From Benincasa hispida (lineage: Eukaryota > Streptophyta > Magnoliopsida > Cucurbitales > Cucurbitaceae), in NCBI RefSeq assembly GCF_009727055.1, contig NC_052349.1, positions 93,002,770 to 93,066,769 of the forward strand: a stretch of 64,000 nucleotides of DNA. Reading direction: 5' to 3'. The notes under the pieces were generated by a model that saw only the letters and a list, made by a program, of their open reading frames with translations, was not told the DNA's origin and ran no database searches. Positions within the stretch are counted from its first letter, which is position 1. The number at the start of each line of letters is the position of its first letter. Positions 12,058 to 23,962 of the stretch are shown in pieces. The translations under genes and the position numbers were made by a program.

Positions 12058-14389
12058 ATGATGAAGCTCTGCTTTTGGGTTTTCGCTATTTTTTTGGTTT
12101 CGAGGATTGCCGCTGTCCCCAATGCTGTCCCCACTGAACGAATTTCAGGTTTTCCATTGTTCTTTAACTTTAAATTATCGATATGCTCTGTTTTGCTACT
12201 GTTATCTTGATCCTCATTTCTGATTTGCATTTGGGTTTTTCTTTTTTTCCGTAGATTTCTTGTTTCCCAAAGTTGCTACTTTTTAATACATAATTATGCT
12301 ATCGAGTTCTTGTGAGTCAGTTTCTGCTCTAGTTCAGTGATTACGTTGGAATTTCGAAAGTAAAATGAAATGAACTTTACGCTACCATGCCCCCACTGGC
12401 ATAGCTAGAACTTCATGTTCATATTCTGCAAATGTTTTTGAACTTCAGGGGAATATGCATTTTGATCCCAAACCTTGGCATATTTGGTGATTGTGGTATG
12501 TTTATTGGATGTAGGAAGTGCTGGGGATGTGTTAGAAGATAACCCAGTTGGAAGATTGAAAGTGTATGTTTATGATCTTCCAAGCAAATACAATAAAAAG
12601 ACTCTTCAAAAGGATCCAAGATGTCTCACTCATATGTTTGCTGCTGAGATATACATGCATAGGTTCTTGTTGAATAGTCCTGTCAGAACACTCAATCCCG
12701 ACGAAGCTGATTGGTTTTATACTCCAATTTATGTCACCTGTGATCTCACCCCCAATGGCTTGCCATTGCCCTTCAAATCCCCACGAATGATGCGAAGCGC
12801 CATTCAGCTGATCTCTTCCAATTGGCCTTATTGGAATAGAACCGAAGGCGCTGATCACTTCTTTGTTGTGCCTCATGACTTTGGTGCCTGCTTTCATTAT
12901 CAGGTAATGTATTCTTACTGCAATAGTATGTATACAAGATTACATATGTGATATCCTAGATTAAATATGTCATGACCTATCACTATAAACTTTTGGGTTT
13001 AGGAGTTATTAAACATCGTATGAGAGCATGAGGTCATATGTTCGAACTACCGTAATATCATTTTTTTCCTAATTAATATCGTTGGTTACTTGTGGCCTGT
13101 GGGTTTTATACTAATTTCCAAGCTTCCAAGCTTACAAGAGATGAGTGTTACGAAATGTATTAAAACTAATGTAGTATAACCTCTTTAAGTTTTTAGTTCA
13201 TTCGAGATTAATGTGATATCAGATTATGAAATCCTATCTTGAAATCTATTTCTTTCCCAATTAGTATTGGTAATCACTTGTTAGGTTTGGGCGTATTTTC
13301 AAATCCACAAAGTAAGGGCATTAAGAATATGTATAAATGATTATATATATCATTTAACTAATTAAACTTGTTTATTTAGTGGTGATCCAAAATTTAAGCC
13401 ATTATATTACCAAGTGTTTAGAGTAGATCTTTCTTCAAGTATATGAATCATCATCCCTCGTTGTGGCTGAGAGACAGATGCAATAATCTTTGCTCTTGAT
13501 TGTTGTAATGTGTAGGAAGAGAAGGCTATTGATCGTGGAATTCTTCCCTTACTCCAGCGTGCAACTTTAGTTCAAACTTTTGGACAAAGGCACCATGTTT
13601 GCTTGAATGAGGGTTCCATCACTATTCCTCCATATTGTCCTCCGCACAAAATGAAAACCCACCTGATTCCCCCCGAAACTCCACGTTCTATCTTCGTCTA
13701 TTTCCGGGGATTGTTTTATGATGTTAATAATGACCCAGAAGGTGGTTATTATGCAAGGTGTGCGTCTGTTCTGTCATTTTATTTCTTACATTCTTAATAT
13801 GGAGCAAGGCTGAATACAGCACTAATATGGTTATTGAAATTTGACTGTGTTTTGATGATTTACTGTAACGTGCAGAGGTGCAAGAGCAGCAGTGTGGGAA
13901 AACTTTAAAAATAATCCTCTCTTCGACATCTCTACCGACCATCCAACGACATATTATGAAGATATGCAGCGGGCGATATTCTGTTTATGTCCTCTTGGGT
14001 GGGCACCGTGGAGTCCAAGGCTGGTGGAAGCGGTGGTGTTTGGTTGTATCCCAGTTATCATAGCCGATGACATTGTCTTGCCTTTCGCCGATGCTATTCC
14101 ATGGGAAGAAATTGGTGTGTTTGTAGACGAAAAAGACGTGTCCAACCTCGACACAATCCTTACATCAATACCACCCGATGTAATATTGAGGAAGCAAAGA
14201 CTGCTGGCAAATCCATCAATGAAACGAGCAATGATGTTCCCTCAACCAGCTCAATCCGGTGATGCTTTCCATCAGATTCTGAACGGTTTGGCTCGAAAAT
14301 TGCCACACGATAAAGGTATCTACTTGAAGCCTGGTGAGAGAATTTTGAATTGGACTGCAGGACCTGTTGGGGACCTGAAGCCTTGGTAG
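12058..14389 (+). CDS. IRX10: IRX10/IRX10-L-like beta-1,4-xylosyltransferase (GT47)
   Basis: Four exons: 12058-12148, 12515-12903, 13516-13757 and 13876-14389, giving 1236 nt and 411 residues (Arabidopsis IRX10 has about 412). All three introns (366, 612 and 118 bp) have GT-AG ends, and the phases join cleanly. The protein starts with a hydrophobic signal or anchor (about residues 3-20), then TERISGSAGDVLED and an exostosin-type GT47 domain. Family signatures include KVYVYDLPSKYN, DPRCLTHMFAAEI, NPDEADWFYTPIY, GGYYARGARAAVWENF, CPLGWAPWSPRLVEAVVFGC and the C-terminal NWTAGPVGDLKPW. In Arabidopsis the family extends the xylan backbone in the Golgi with IRX9 and IRX14, using UDP-xylose, for secondary walls. 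The choice between IRX10 and IRX10-L/GUT1 is uncertain; phrases such as NNPLFDISTDHPTTYYEDM favour IRX10. No frameshift or stop is seen. A Mutator-like element begins about 325 bp past the stop. Confidence 0.95.
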
Positions 14390-14713
14390 ATAAATATTTC
14401 AACTTTTTGGCTGTTGTGTTTGTCATTCATACAAAATGTATCAAGTAGAAAAGCTTTACCTAAAGTTTTGATTCATTCTGGGTACATAGCTTTTCATGTG
14501 TCTCTAGTTTTGTGGTATATCCCAAACCATTTGATGAAAAATATTGAAAAAAAAAGTATAAGAATCCCTGCTGAATATTCAACGCATTGTGGTGTCCTCC
14601 AAGCCCAAAAGGACAAGCATAGCCCAATCAGTACCTAAAATTTTTTCAAACTTCCCGTGGATTGACGTAGTCTTTTCAAACATTTTTGCCGAGTTTTTTT
14701 TTTTTTTTGGGTT
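14390..14713. other. 3' flank of the IRX10-like gene
   Basis: This should hold the 3' UTR and poly(A) site. There is no canonical AATAAA; the nearest AT-rich word is GATAAATA just after the stop. A T-run at about 14694-14708 borders the Mutator-like element. I see no other gene. Confidence 0.5.
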
Positions 14714-15105
14714 TAGATGACCTTCTCCCTTGTGTCTTTATGTTTTATGACCTGTCTTCCATTATCTTATGAATTATAATCTGTTACTTACGTCAGAGGG
14801 CACTTTCAGTCTTTTCGACGAACTCCCGCTCGGGATGAGATCTCCAACTCGACACATTTTTCAAAACTCAAACTCGACTCTATCATAATAATGCAACGAA
14901 GAAACTTATAGGGAGACTCGACAGCCTAATGATTTCGGGTTGAGGATGAACTTACCAACCTGATTGCTTTTCCGAAGCCCTAATCCGATTTCCAGTATGC
15001 AACCCGATTGAATAAAATCCAAAATTTGGATTACATTACTTGTGACATTGCGACAGTGGTGAACGTCTTAGCTCGACGAGGCCTTTTCTAAAGCCCAGCC
15101 TGATA
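14714..15105 (+). repeat. MULE left terminal inverted repeat
   Basis: Matches the reverse complement of 18945-19348 over its whole length. Shared words include ATCTTATGAATTATAATC, CGCTCGGGATGAGATCTCC, ATAATAATGCAACRAAG and TTGAATAAAATCCAAAA. By eye the arms are around three quarters to four fifths identical, so the element is old. Confidence 0.85.
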
Positions 15106-15499
15106 GTAAACAAAAAGCCCGCAATTCAAATTTATTAATCGTAATAAAGAAAAACATATTCTAAATCAAATAGAGTAGGTACATTACCTCTATCTTCGCC
15201 AGTCACTACTTATATTACTTGATAATGGTTGGTTGCTTGTTGCCCAATTATGTCTTTGATTTTCACACCCAGTGCACCTTTGAGTCGGACGGTCTTCTCC
15301 AGCGGATGGAATCTGATTGACACGTGGCCTATCAACACTGGTTGCAATTTTTTGGTGGTAGGATAACACATTCTACCGGTAGTTTTCTCCACTCAAAGAA
15401 TATCCGCCTGGGAATATTAGTTTTGTGTATGTTAGGATTAGGGATTGCAATGCTAGGGGATTAATGTTTCTCGACCTTGCAGCAACTATTGCATGTGAG

Positions 15500-16840
15500 C
15501 ATGGAATCTCTAAGTAGTCAAACTATTTGCATGTGCTCAGATGGGTGTTTAAGTTGACGACATCATCTAAGTGACCATCCCTAGTGATGAACGTATTACA
15601 GTCAATCAGCCTTACTTGGTACCATCTATCACTCTCGAATTCCTTAGCCACCTTTTTTTCAAATCCGAATATAAGGATGTACATGTGGACCATTAGGTTA
15701 TGCACTCAAAAAACCATTCCTAGAGCTTCTCCTTAATAAATTCCAACAATGGTATGATCAGTAAGAGTTTAGCCTCAGTTGTAAGTGCATTGAAGCACTT
15801 CGCACTATTGCTGGTTATATTGTCATATCGTCCTAGAGATTGATGGACCCGAGTCCATCGCTCTAAGCTAACGTTCTCCAGGTAGTTGCTCCTAGTGCTT
15901 GTTGAATTAGAATATTCTATACACTCTCATTGCATCATTGAAACACTTTAGAATTGTACTATTCTTGAAGTGTTGCTATGTTGTTTTTAGGTAGTAAGTA
16001 CAATGCATGGAATGTGTTGGGAAAGAATCAATCCACTGAGTTTGATATACTAATGTGGCAGTCAGAAACAATGACCATGTTCGGATCCTCCCATATGCAA
16101 TGGTGAAGGTGTTGCATGAAGTATGTCCATGATGCATAGGACTCTTTGTCCACTATTCCATACGCGAGAGGGCATAATTGATTATTACCGTCGAAACTAA
16201 TGGAAACCAACATGCAACCTTTATATTTGCCTTCAAATGTTGACCTATCAACCACCACTATGGGACAATAGCTAGCATACCCTCGGATAGAAGAGCCTAA
16301 AGCCATGAACATGTATTTGAAGTGTACTGTATCTTCTAATTGTATGACGAATACAATATATGGGCTTGCATTCTTTAAAGCTTCCCTGTAAAGCAAATGG
16401 AAACGGCTAATAGCTAGCATTCCTCCAAGGAGTCTCGTACTAGTGAGTACGTTGTCTCGCATGCACGCCATGCTTATCATAGCTTATATTGACTCCATAT
16501 TCTCTCCTTATGTTATTAATAATGTGATTCGGCTTGTACTCTGCAGCCATCTTACCAACCATGCTTTATCATCCAACTCCATATGAACGAATATTAAATA
16601 TATGAAGTAGTTCATCATGAATTGTGATTTCGGACAGGAACTCTCCAAAACATAACATTTTAATTCTATTAGCATCAAATTGTTCAAATATGACCAAACA
16701 GAACAATGGAAAATCGAAAGCAGATGGAAACGAGGACTAACCTGCTTAGAGAATTCAAGATGACTAAAAAGAGTAGAGATAGAAAGAAGATGCTTCTTAC
16801 GAAAATTCAAAGTCCACAATGGTCGACAAATGAGCAAAAA
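15500..16840 (-). pseudogene. MULE transposase remnant
   Basis: The clearest part is a 150-codon frame at 16028-16480. It carries HFKYMFMALGSSIRGY, then VVVDRSTFEGKYKGCMLVS (family form VVDGTHLKGKY, holding the first catalytic Asp), PLAYGIVDKESYASWTYFM, and VIVSDCHISI (family form ISDRHKSI, second Asp). These match the MULE transposase domain of MuDR-type elements. A frame at 15523-15705 (WYQVRLIDCNTFITRDGHLD) fits the region before the SWIM zinc finger. The frame at 16508-16837 may be an N-terminal remnant but shows no motif. Parts lie in different frames with stops between them, so the gene is dead. Confidence 0.8.
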
Positions 16841-16885
16841 ACTTATATAGATTTATAAGTTTTTTAAATTTATACATCATGCTTT

Positions 16886-18932
16886 TGTTGGGATTTGTGC
16901 CCTAAAGTCTCGTGTCCTATAGTTTTTAAAAAACTTTATAAGAACACTTGTGATGTATAATATTATGATATTTACTTCACTTTTTGACTTTGCACATTTA
17001 GATGTTTTTATTTTACCATAAACCAATAAACTTAATATCTTTGGTTGTCTTTATGTACTTAAGCATGTATGTAGTGACATACAAGTGGATAATGTCTTAA
17101 GTGACAACCAAAATAGTTTGTAGTATATGGATATAGGAGGGAAACCTTATCCTGGTAACACTACGGATGCAGCCCGCTTTGTGGAATTGTTATAAGTGTT
17201 ATGACTTATCACAGATGGTACGATCCTGATCATTCGTATAGTGGACATGTGAGCGGGGGCATCCTATACAAAAAGTTTTTATAAGAATTGACCTCGAAGT
17301 GTTAATGTCCCATCATATAACTCCGTTCATGACTGAGACTTCACTTCACTAGGATGACCATAGGTAACATGATCTCAATTCTGAGTGAGTTGGAACTCCT
17401 GTCATTGAGGGCGGTCCTTTGATTTACATGGGTGCAAGTGGCTAGAACGCCGACTCAAACCTACCACTTTGGGGATTCGTCTGATTTGGGAGCTGGGAAC
17501 TCAGCTTCACAAGATGGAGTTCACTCCTTCTCCGAAGTAGGGGTAAGTAGATAGATTGCTCTCTTAAGGGCTGATCACGGGGCTTGAATGATGTGGCGCC
17601 ACACACCTTCTCATGGCCCGGGAGGTGTTCACACATAGTAGGCCTATGTTGTATTGTTCATTAGAGAGATCAGTGGTAGTTAAGAAGTAAGATGTAACTA
17701 TAGGAGCAAAACGATAAATTGGCTTGCTATAATTACGAGCATCTGTGAAGGGTCATTGTACTGATGATTAGTTATATCCAATGGACATAGAAATACATCT
17801 ATGGCAAAAAGAGTTCAACTGTCGGTCTTTAGTGGAATGTCTGGCAGTTAATGGATAGTGGATATCGTGACTAAAGAGTTTAGTCAGCTATTCACTTACC
17901 GTTGAAGCTTCGAGCCATAGGTCTATAAGGTCCCCTTGGTAGCTTGGATACAAGTTGAGAGTCAGTTTTTGGGTCAGATTGGAATGTTCAAATTGACAAG
18001 AGGAAGAACTAATTAATTATATATGATATAATTAACTTTATATATGAGATACATTAATTTGGAGAAAATTAGATATAAATATGATTTATATCTAGTGGAG
18101 GAAAAATACTATGATTAATATATGATATTATTTCATAAGTTACGAATATGATGTGATCACATTCATTGGACGGTTAAAAGGGAAATGGGACGACGTCTCT
18201 TCTGTTTTAATAACAGATGAGTAAGTTGAAAGATCACTTTGAGATGCTTAAATAGCTCACGATGTGTTAAGCATGAGATGCGCGGACATTGTGCTAAAAA
18301 GTGTGTCATCGCTTAGAAAATTTGTGCCTGTACAATAGTGCCTGCACGATCGCTTACCTATACGATTGTGCTAAGCGATCGCTTAACGATTACACCTACG
18401 CGCTCTATTTACTAAAGGATCGTTTACCTTTTCCTAAGCGATCGTTTAGCTTCCGATATTTACTAAACGATCGTATAGACGATCGCTTACCTTTTCCTAC
18501 ACGATCATTTAGACGATCGCTTACCTTTTTCCTACACGATCGTATACTTCACCTAAACGATCAAGCATTTTGTTTATAAGATAGACGAGCTCATCTCCTA
18601 CTTGCTTGATTGTTATATACGATTTCTCTTCCTCTTTCCCTTTACCAAATCCGAACAAAGCTCACCCTCTGGATTATCCCTCCAAGAATACTGAGGGCTT
18701 TGAGTGGTGGTGTCATCTTCATTTTCTTCCGTTCGTGTGGAGACTATTCGAGGTAGACGATTGGGTTTTAGATTTTATGTGAAGAAGAAGTCTTCAACTG
18801 GTATGATCTTTCGATCTCTTTAGCATTTTGAATGTATTTTAATATGTTTGAATGTATATGTGGTAATTTTGTCACAATGAATTGGAAAGATCCGCTTCTG
18901 CTTGTAGGTACTCTTTAATAAGAGTTCTTTAA
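16886..18932 (+). mobile_element. Copia solo LTR A1, TSD GCTTT
   Basis: This 2047-bp LTR starts TGTTGGGATTTGTGCCC and ends GAGTTCTTTAA (family form GAGTTCCTTCA). The 5-bp duplications GCTTT at 16881-16885 and 18933-18937 are exact. It belongs to the same family as the LTRs of the complete Copia element at 49693-63988. Landmarks in order are the CAAGTGGATAATGTCTTAAG block, GTGGACATGTGAGCGGGGGC, TGTCGGTCTTTAGTGGAATG, a CGATCG word array (18345-18570), and TCCGAACAAAGCTCACCC near the 3' end. A TTTATAAGA word at 18573 may be its TATA box. Nothing internal remains. It sits in the Mutator-like element. Confidence 0.9.
18345..18570. repeat. CGATCG word array in solo LTR A1
   Basis: Seven CGATCG cores lie within about 225 bp. 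They are set in variants such as CACGATCGCTTAC, AAGCGATCGCTTAAC, AAGCGATCGTTTAGC and AACGATCGTATAGACGATCG, separated by CCTTTTCCTA-type spacers. The cores are self-complementary and the surrounding TAAG/CTTA and TAAA/TTTA extend the symmetry. The array ends about 360 bp before the LTR 3' end, where a U3 region would be expected. Confidence 0.9.
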
Positions 18933-18944
18933 GCTTTTTCTTAA

Positions 18945-19348
18945 GAAAAAGGCACCATTGTCCCGATCGGGTTAAGGCTTCGGGAAAGACACTGTCAGGG
19001 ATGTTCACCACTATCGCGATGTCATGGGTAATATCATCCGAGTTTTGGATTTTATTCAATTGGGATGCATATTTGAAATTGGATTAGAATTTTGAAAAAG
19101 CAATCTAGCTGGTGAGTTCATCCCCAACCTGATATCATTAGACCTTGAGTCTCCCTTAAATTCCTTTGTTGCATTATTAGGATAGCATCAACTTTGGCAT
19201 TTAAGAAAGGCATTGGGTTGGAGATCTCATCCCGAGCGTGAGTTCATTGAAAAGGCTAAAAGTATCATCTTATGTAAATAAAAGATTATAATTCATAAGA
19301 TAGTAGGCGGTCATAAAACATAAAGGCGCGCGAGAGAAGGTCATCCAT
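18945..19348 (-). repeat. MULE right terminal inverted repeat
   Basis: Inverse of 14714-15105. The inner edge nearly touches the 3' end of solo LTR A1, so the LTR landed at the inner border of this arm. The outer edge reads GAGAAGGTCATCC near 19334-19346. Confidence 0.85.
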
Positions 19349-19465
19349 ACAAAGAAACTAAATATTTGTTAGGATATCTTAGAAAAGGGAAATAAGACGC
19401 ATTAGGTTAATCTGAAGGAGATGACAAAGCCTAAAGACAGATGAATGGAGTTTAGGGATTTATAA

Positions 19466-20022
19466 TGGCATGTTTGGTAAGATAATCTAAAAAAATAATT
19501 TTAAAAATAAATGGTCCAAAGAAAATAGAGTTATATTTTATATTTTCATAGCAGATTCATAAATTAAATTTTAATCTAAAAAAAATTCAAAATGTGTTTG
19601 ATAATATATTTATAAATTATAAAACTAACTATAGTTTCTCACTAAATAATAGGTTGAATATAAACTATCATCAATTAATTTATGAACTTGCTTTAAGTTA
19701 TTACTTTTGTATAATAATTATTTTATAATATCATATAATATATGTATATTATATAATACATATTTTAGTGTACAAAATAATTGACTTTATAACATGTAAT
19801 ATTATATTTGTTATTATTTTTATCTTTTCTAATATAATTTTAAATTCAAAATCTGGATACGCAGATAATATAAAAATGTTGTTTTAAAAATTTGTAGTGT
19901 TTGGATCACATATTATAGTTTCTAGAAACATAACCCAAATTACATACCAAAAGCATATTCGTTAAATTCAGTTAATCTAAAAATATCAAACACAATCTGA
20001 ATTGCCTACCAAATAGACCTTA
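19466..20022. mobile_element. MITE candidate, TTTGGTA termini
   Basis: The left end reads GGCATGTTTGGTAAGATAATC and the right end CCTACCAAATAGACC, which form an imperfect terminal inverted repeat (RTTTGGTARG). The AT-rich interior has no coding capacity and the length (about 555 bp) suits a MITE. Flanking duplications are not clear, so the exact ends are uncertain. Confidence 0.45.
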
Positions 20023-20577
20023 AAGTTTCAATAAAACATAATAAAATACTCGGAGTCTTGGTTCATGTTCTTACTACTTCATTCTTTGCCGACTCTAATC
20101 CTAGAACATCGGTACACTAGAATAAAAGTGACTTTTAATTTTATTTTAAATCATTACTTTTATTTTGATAATAGAGAAACTAAAATTGAACATTTTCAAT
20201 ATATTGGGGGATTGATTGTTGAATTTTAAAACTTAGAAACTAAATTAGTACAAATTCCAAATATCGTGGACTAAAATTGTAATATATGTTGGAACTGACT
20301 TGAACTTTTGGTCTATAGCAAAAAAAAAAGGGAAAAGTAGTATGTCCACGTTAGAGGATTTTGATTTGCTAAAGGTATATATATGTTAGAAGTAGAAACT
20401 TTTCCCATATGTACATATCACCCTTGTCTAGGTTGAGTGGGTTTTGGGTAACAACATTTGTGGGAAAAAGGAACTAATTTTTTACATCTTTCCATCTAAA
20501 AATATTATATCCTTTTTGTAAAAAAGAAAAAAAAAAGAAATAATTTTTAACCTATGGCATTTAGGGGGAAAAACCGT

Positions 20578-21460
20578 TGAATTTTAGTTTTCAAAGGTTT
20601 CAAATATACCCTTAAACTTTCAATAAAAGTTTAAAAATACCCTTATCATTAGTTGATGAAACAATTAGTGTTTTGTTTAAAAAATATCATTGAACTTTCA
20701 AAGGTTTAAAAAAAACCCTTAAACTTAAAAAAAATTCAGAAATATCCTTACTGTTGACATATAAACAGAAACCGTTAATACTTCATTGCAAAAATACCTC
20801 TAAACTTTTAAAAATTGCATTTGTATCCTTACCTTTAAGAAAAGAAGTTAAAATTGCTCTATTACCATTTATCTACATCTTATCATCTCCCTTTCCATTT
20901 CTTCTTTCTCTTCTACTTCAATCTTTGATGTTCTTTTTGTATTTGGCTATTTATCATTTTGGTAAGTTTTAAGGGGATATTTTTATTTAAAAGTTTGTAA
21001 AATCTTATGCTTTAACTTGAAGTTTTGGTTTATATTTTGTAAAGACAAATTGGTGTAAGAATGGGACAATTGTGAGAAAATCGAAAGGATTAGTATGAAA
21101 AAATAAGATGTCTATATAATTTATTTTAAAATTAATTCTTTTTGAACTAAAAAAAACTTCAAACCACCTTTTTAAGGCTAAGAGTATTAATGCAACTTTT
21201 GAAAGTTTAAGGATCTTTTTTGAAACGAGTATTAATGATTTGTGTTCATATACTAATAGTAAATGTATTAATGAAGTTTCTTTTATTTGAAACTTTTGAA
21301 AGTTCAAGGATATTTTTGAAACAAAACATTAACGACTACCATTTAAAACGAAAGGCAAGGGTATTTTTTAAATGTTTTAAAGAGTTTAAGTTTATTTTTA
21401 AAAATTTTAAAAGTTCCTACGTAAACATTCAATACCCCAAAGAGATATTTTTCGTGGGAT
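20578..21460. repeat. Long imperfect foldback repeat
   Basis: Arms of about 250-280 bp (20578-20860 and about 21170-21460) are inverted copies. Each arm is built of degenerate units such as AATATCCTTGAACTTTCAAA and ACCCTTAAACTTT. A spacer of about 300 bp separates them. The whole could be a foldback transposon or an inverted duplication, and a transcript would form a long hairpin. Confidence 0.6.
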
Positions 21461-22301
21461 TGTGAAATATAAATCTTATTGGATTCAATAAAGTGTCAAT
21501 TAAGCAATTTAAGAAATTCTACTTATCCTAAATGTCCAATTTTAGTTATGTGCTCTCAATAAATTTTAAGTTTAGTTTGTTTATTGTTGTTCTTTTAGAA
21601 AACTTATTGTTTTTTTTTTAAATTATCTATAAGCATTCTCCATTATAAATTTTGTAAATATATTTTCATATTATATTTCTTTGCATGAAAATTATCGTTA
21701 TTATTTAGCCAATTTTAATTATAAAATTTTTTTAAGGACTAAAATTGAAAATTTGAAAGTACATGAACTAAAATTAAATAAATGTCAAAGTACATAAACA
21801 AAATTGGCATTTTAACCTAATTTTGAAAATCTAAAAATCAAATAGACACAAATTTTAAAGTTCATGTGTAAGTAATTTAACTAATAATGAAAAAAAATTA
21901 CAGAGAATCCTTTGTACATCATATATTTCATAAATGTCTTAGATTTTGAATTATTTCGTCAAAAGCTTTTGACTTTATTTTTGGACTAATATCTAATTCT
22001 TTCTTTATTAACATCATTTTCAAATTTTAACTTTGTTTTTATTATTAATTAATTTTGGTTGATATTTATTTAAAGCGGATTATTTCAAATAAATATTTCC
22101 TCCATTTATATATTTTATTCTATAATATTTCCTCCATTTATTTATTTTATTTTATTCATTTAATCTATCCCTTGAGATCTCAAATATGAATCAAATATAT
22201 TGGAATGTGTAATTATACATATGCAGATAACATAGTGTTTTTTTTTTTTGTATGTTTACAAATATAATATATACCATGTATATTGTTTGGTATATAAGAC
22301 T

Positions 22302-22394
22302 CGTTGGGAGACCATGGGTAGTAGTTGTCTGACGAATGCACCCCTGTCATAATCAAGGCATTAGCATCATTAGTAACAAGACATTTATCTTTAG
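22302..22394 (-). pseudogene. SIRE-like Copia fragment, pre-integrase part
   Basis: Read on the minus strand this encodes KDKCLVTNDANALIMTGVHS followed by SDNYYPW. That matches the segment before the integrase of SIRE/Maximus Copia polyproteins (family form like ECIV...VMKGKRSSDNCY). It is the downstream continuation of the fragment at 38035-38934, separated by the 15.6-kb solo LTR nest 22400-38029. Removing the nest and one AGAAA duplication gives an uninterrupted VNFSKDKC across the join. The left border near 22302 is a truncation. Confidence 0.8.
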
Positions 22395-23962
22395 AGAAAT
22401 GATTGGACCAAAAGGGTGTTGAATCCTTTCGATTAAATCAAATAAATTTTTGTTCCTTCCTTAATTATGTAGCAGTGGAAGTAGGGGTCAAATTCATAGG
22501 GAACCTTATTGTTTCTAAGTTAGAATGCATATGATCTCGAAATAATTGAGGGGGTGTGTTGATTGGAATTATTTACAATGAAAAATAAATTTGCATGAAA
22601 ATAAATGAAAGCAAGAGAGATTTGTAAAATTACAATTAAAAAGGTTTAGCTCGGGTTTAATTTGAAATCTCTCCAATTAACTTAATTGATTATTGAACTC
22701 TAGATCAAACTTCTTGTCTAAGCTTAACCAAATATTTAGAACCCTAATCAACTGTCCTAATTACCTAAGTAGTGGTCGCATGAAATTTGTCGCCTAATTC
22801 TAAACCAAATAATTTTTCGTTCTTATCAAAGAGTGTAGTAGTGGTAGTACGGGTCGAACTTAGGGAACCGAAGAGTTTTCAAATTAAACAATTTATAACT
22901 CAAGGTAACCGAAGGGAGGGCTGTGATATTTGATTATTTGCAATAAAATTAAATGGCATAAAATAATTGCAATGAAATAAAGGTTGGAGGAAATTATGTG
23001 AAGAAAGCCTAGCTTGAGTTATTACAGAGTTTTCCCTATACAATATACTTATTTATCGAATTCTCATTATCGGACTCAAATATTTTCTTGCACCTAACCT
23101 AACTAATTAGAAAAGCCAATTAATCAACCTAATTATCTAATTAGTCCAAATCAAATCAATGAAAAACATGAAAACTCAATTTCGTACTAATTGGATTAAG
23201 GTCCAGGGATACGTTAAGTGGAATATTTAACAGGTAAATTCGTGATTAAATATTCCTTCGAATCAGGTTGGTTAGAACAATACCTATCATATTCGATTCG
23301 CAAGCTAGCCTAACCTATTGCTTTCTTAGCGATCAACATAAGAGTATATGTCACATCAAATGTTAATCTAAAGAAACAACCATAAATCCACAAGTGTCAG
23401 ATAATATGATATTGGCACAATTTAAACAAAATTGAATCCAGTAAACGTTATAAGACTCAGTTCCAAAACTTACAAGTACATTAAAATAGAGAAAAGTTTC
23501 TAAAACTCAAGCTAGAAAATGATACCTTAGCCCATATTATTCATGATGGACATAAAAGGATTTGTTTGATATATACCAAACTAAAAAACAATAGAAAAAG
23601 TAGAGAGAAAATAGAAGAACTTATTGGGATTGGTGTTCTAATTCTCCCAGAGTCTCGTTGTTTGTAATTATACACATTGCTTTATGAATAAAATAATTAT
23701 TATTTCATTATGGCATTTGCTCTTATCCAATAAATAAAGCTCCATGGTTATCTCATGTAAACTTAAGCATGTATATGAGATATAGAAGTGGATCATGCCG
23801 TAAGTGATAATCTAAATAGGTCTGTAGTATAAGGATTAAGGTGGGATACCTGATCCTTGTGACACTACGGATACGGCCCGCTTTGTAGAGGTTTACAAGT
23901 GTTATAAACTACTACAGATGGTAGATCCTGACCATTCACGTGGAGACATGCGAGCGAGGGTG

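Larger units (their letters stand above)
14714..19348 (-). mobile_element. Decayed Mutator-like element (MULE) with long TIRs
   Basis: Two inverted arms of roughly 390 bp (14714-15105 and 18945-19348) flank a MULE transposase remnant on the minus strand. A Copia solo LTR (16886-18932) was inserted later, next to the right arm. Outer ends are set by GATGACCTTCTC on the left and its inverse GAGAAGGTCATC on the right, and are uncertain by about 10 bases. I could not find a convincing 9-bp target duplication; the left border runs into a T-run. Without the LTR the element is about 2.6 kb. It lies just downstream of the IRX10-like gene. Confidence 0.85.
19349..22301. other. AT-rich gene-free DNA with small repeats
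   Basis: No gene is supported. Open frames at 20754-20972, 21005-21307 and 21220-21465 fall on the arms of a foldback repeat and have no domain. A MITE candidate (19466-20022) and the foldback (20578-21460) are listed separately. Confidence 0.6.

Noticed and set aside
11880..12230. Minus-strand open frame overlapping the first IRX10 exon
   Set aside because: Shadow of the leader and first exon of the plus-strand gene, with no domain.
14690..14713. 9-bp target duplication of the Mutator-like element
   Set aside because: The left border is a run of T and no matching 9-mer is found next to 19348, so no duplication is claimed.
18345..18570. CRISPR array, or cyanobacterial HIP1-type GCGATCGC palindromes indicating bacterial DNA
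   Set aside because: Spacing and unit length are irregular, and the words lie inside plant LTRs with target duplications. There is no cas gene and no bacterial gene structure.
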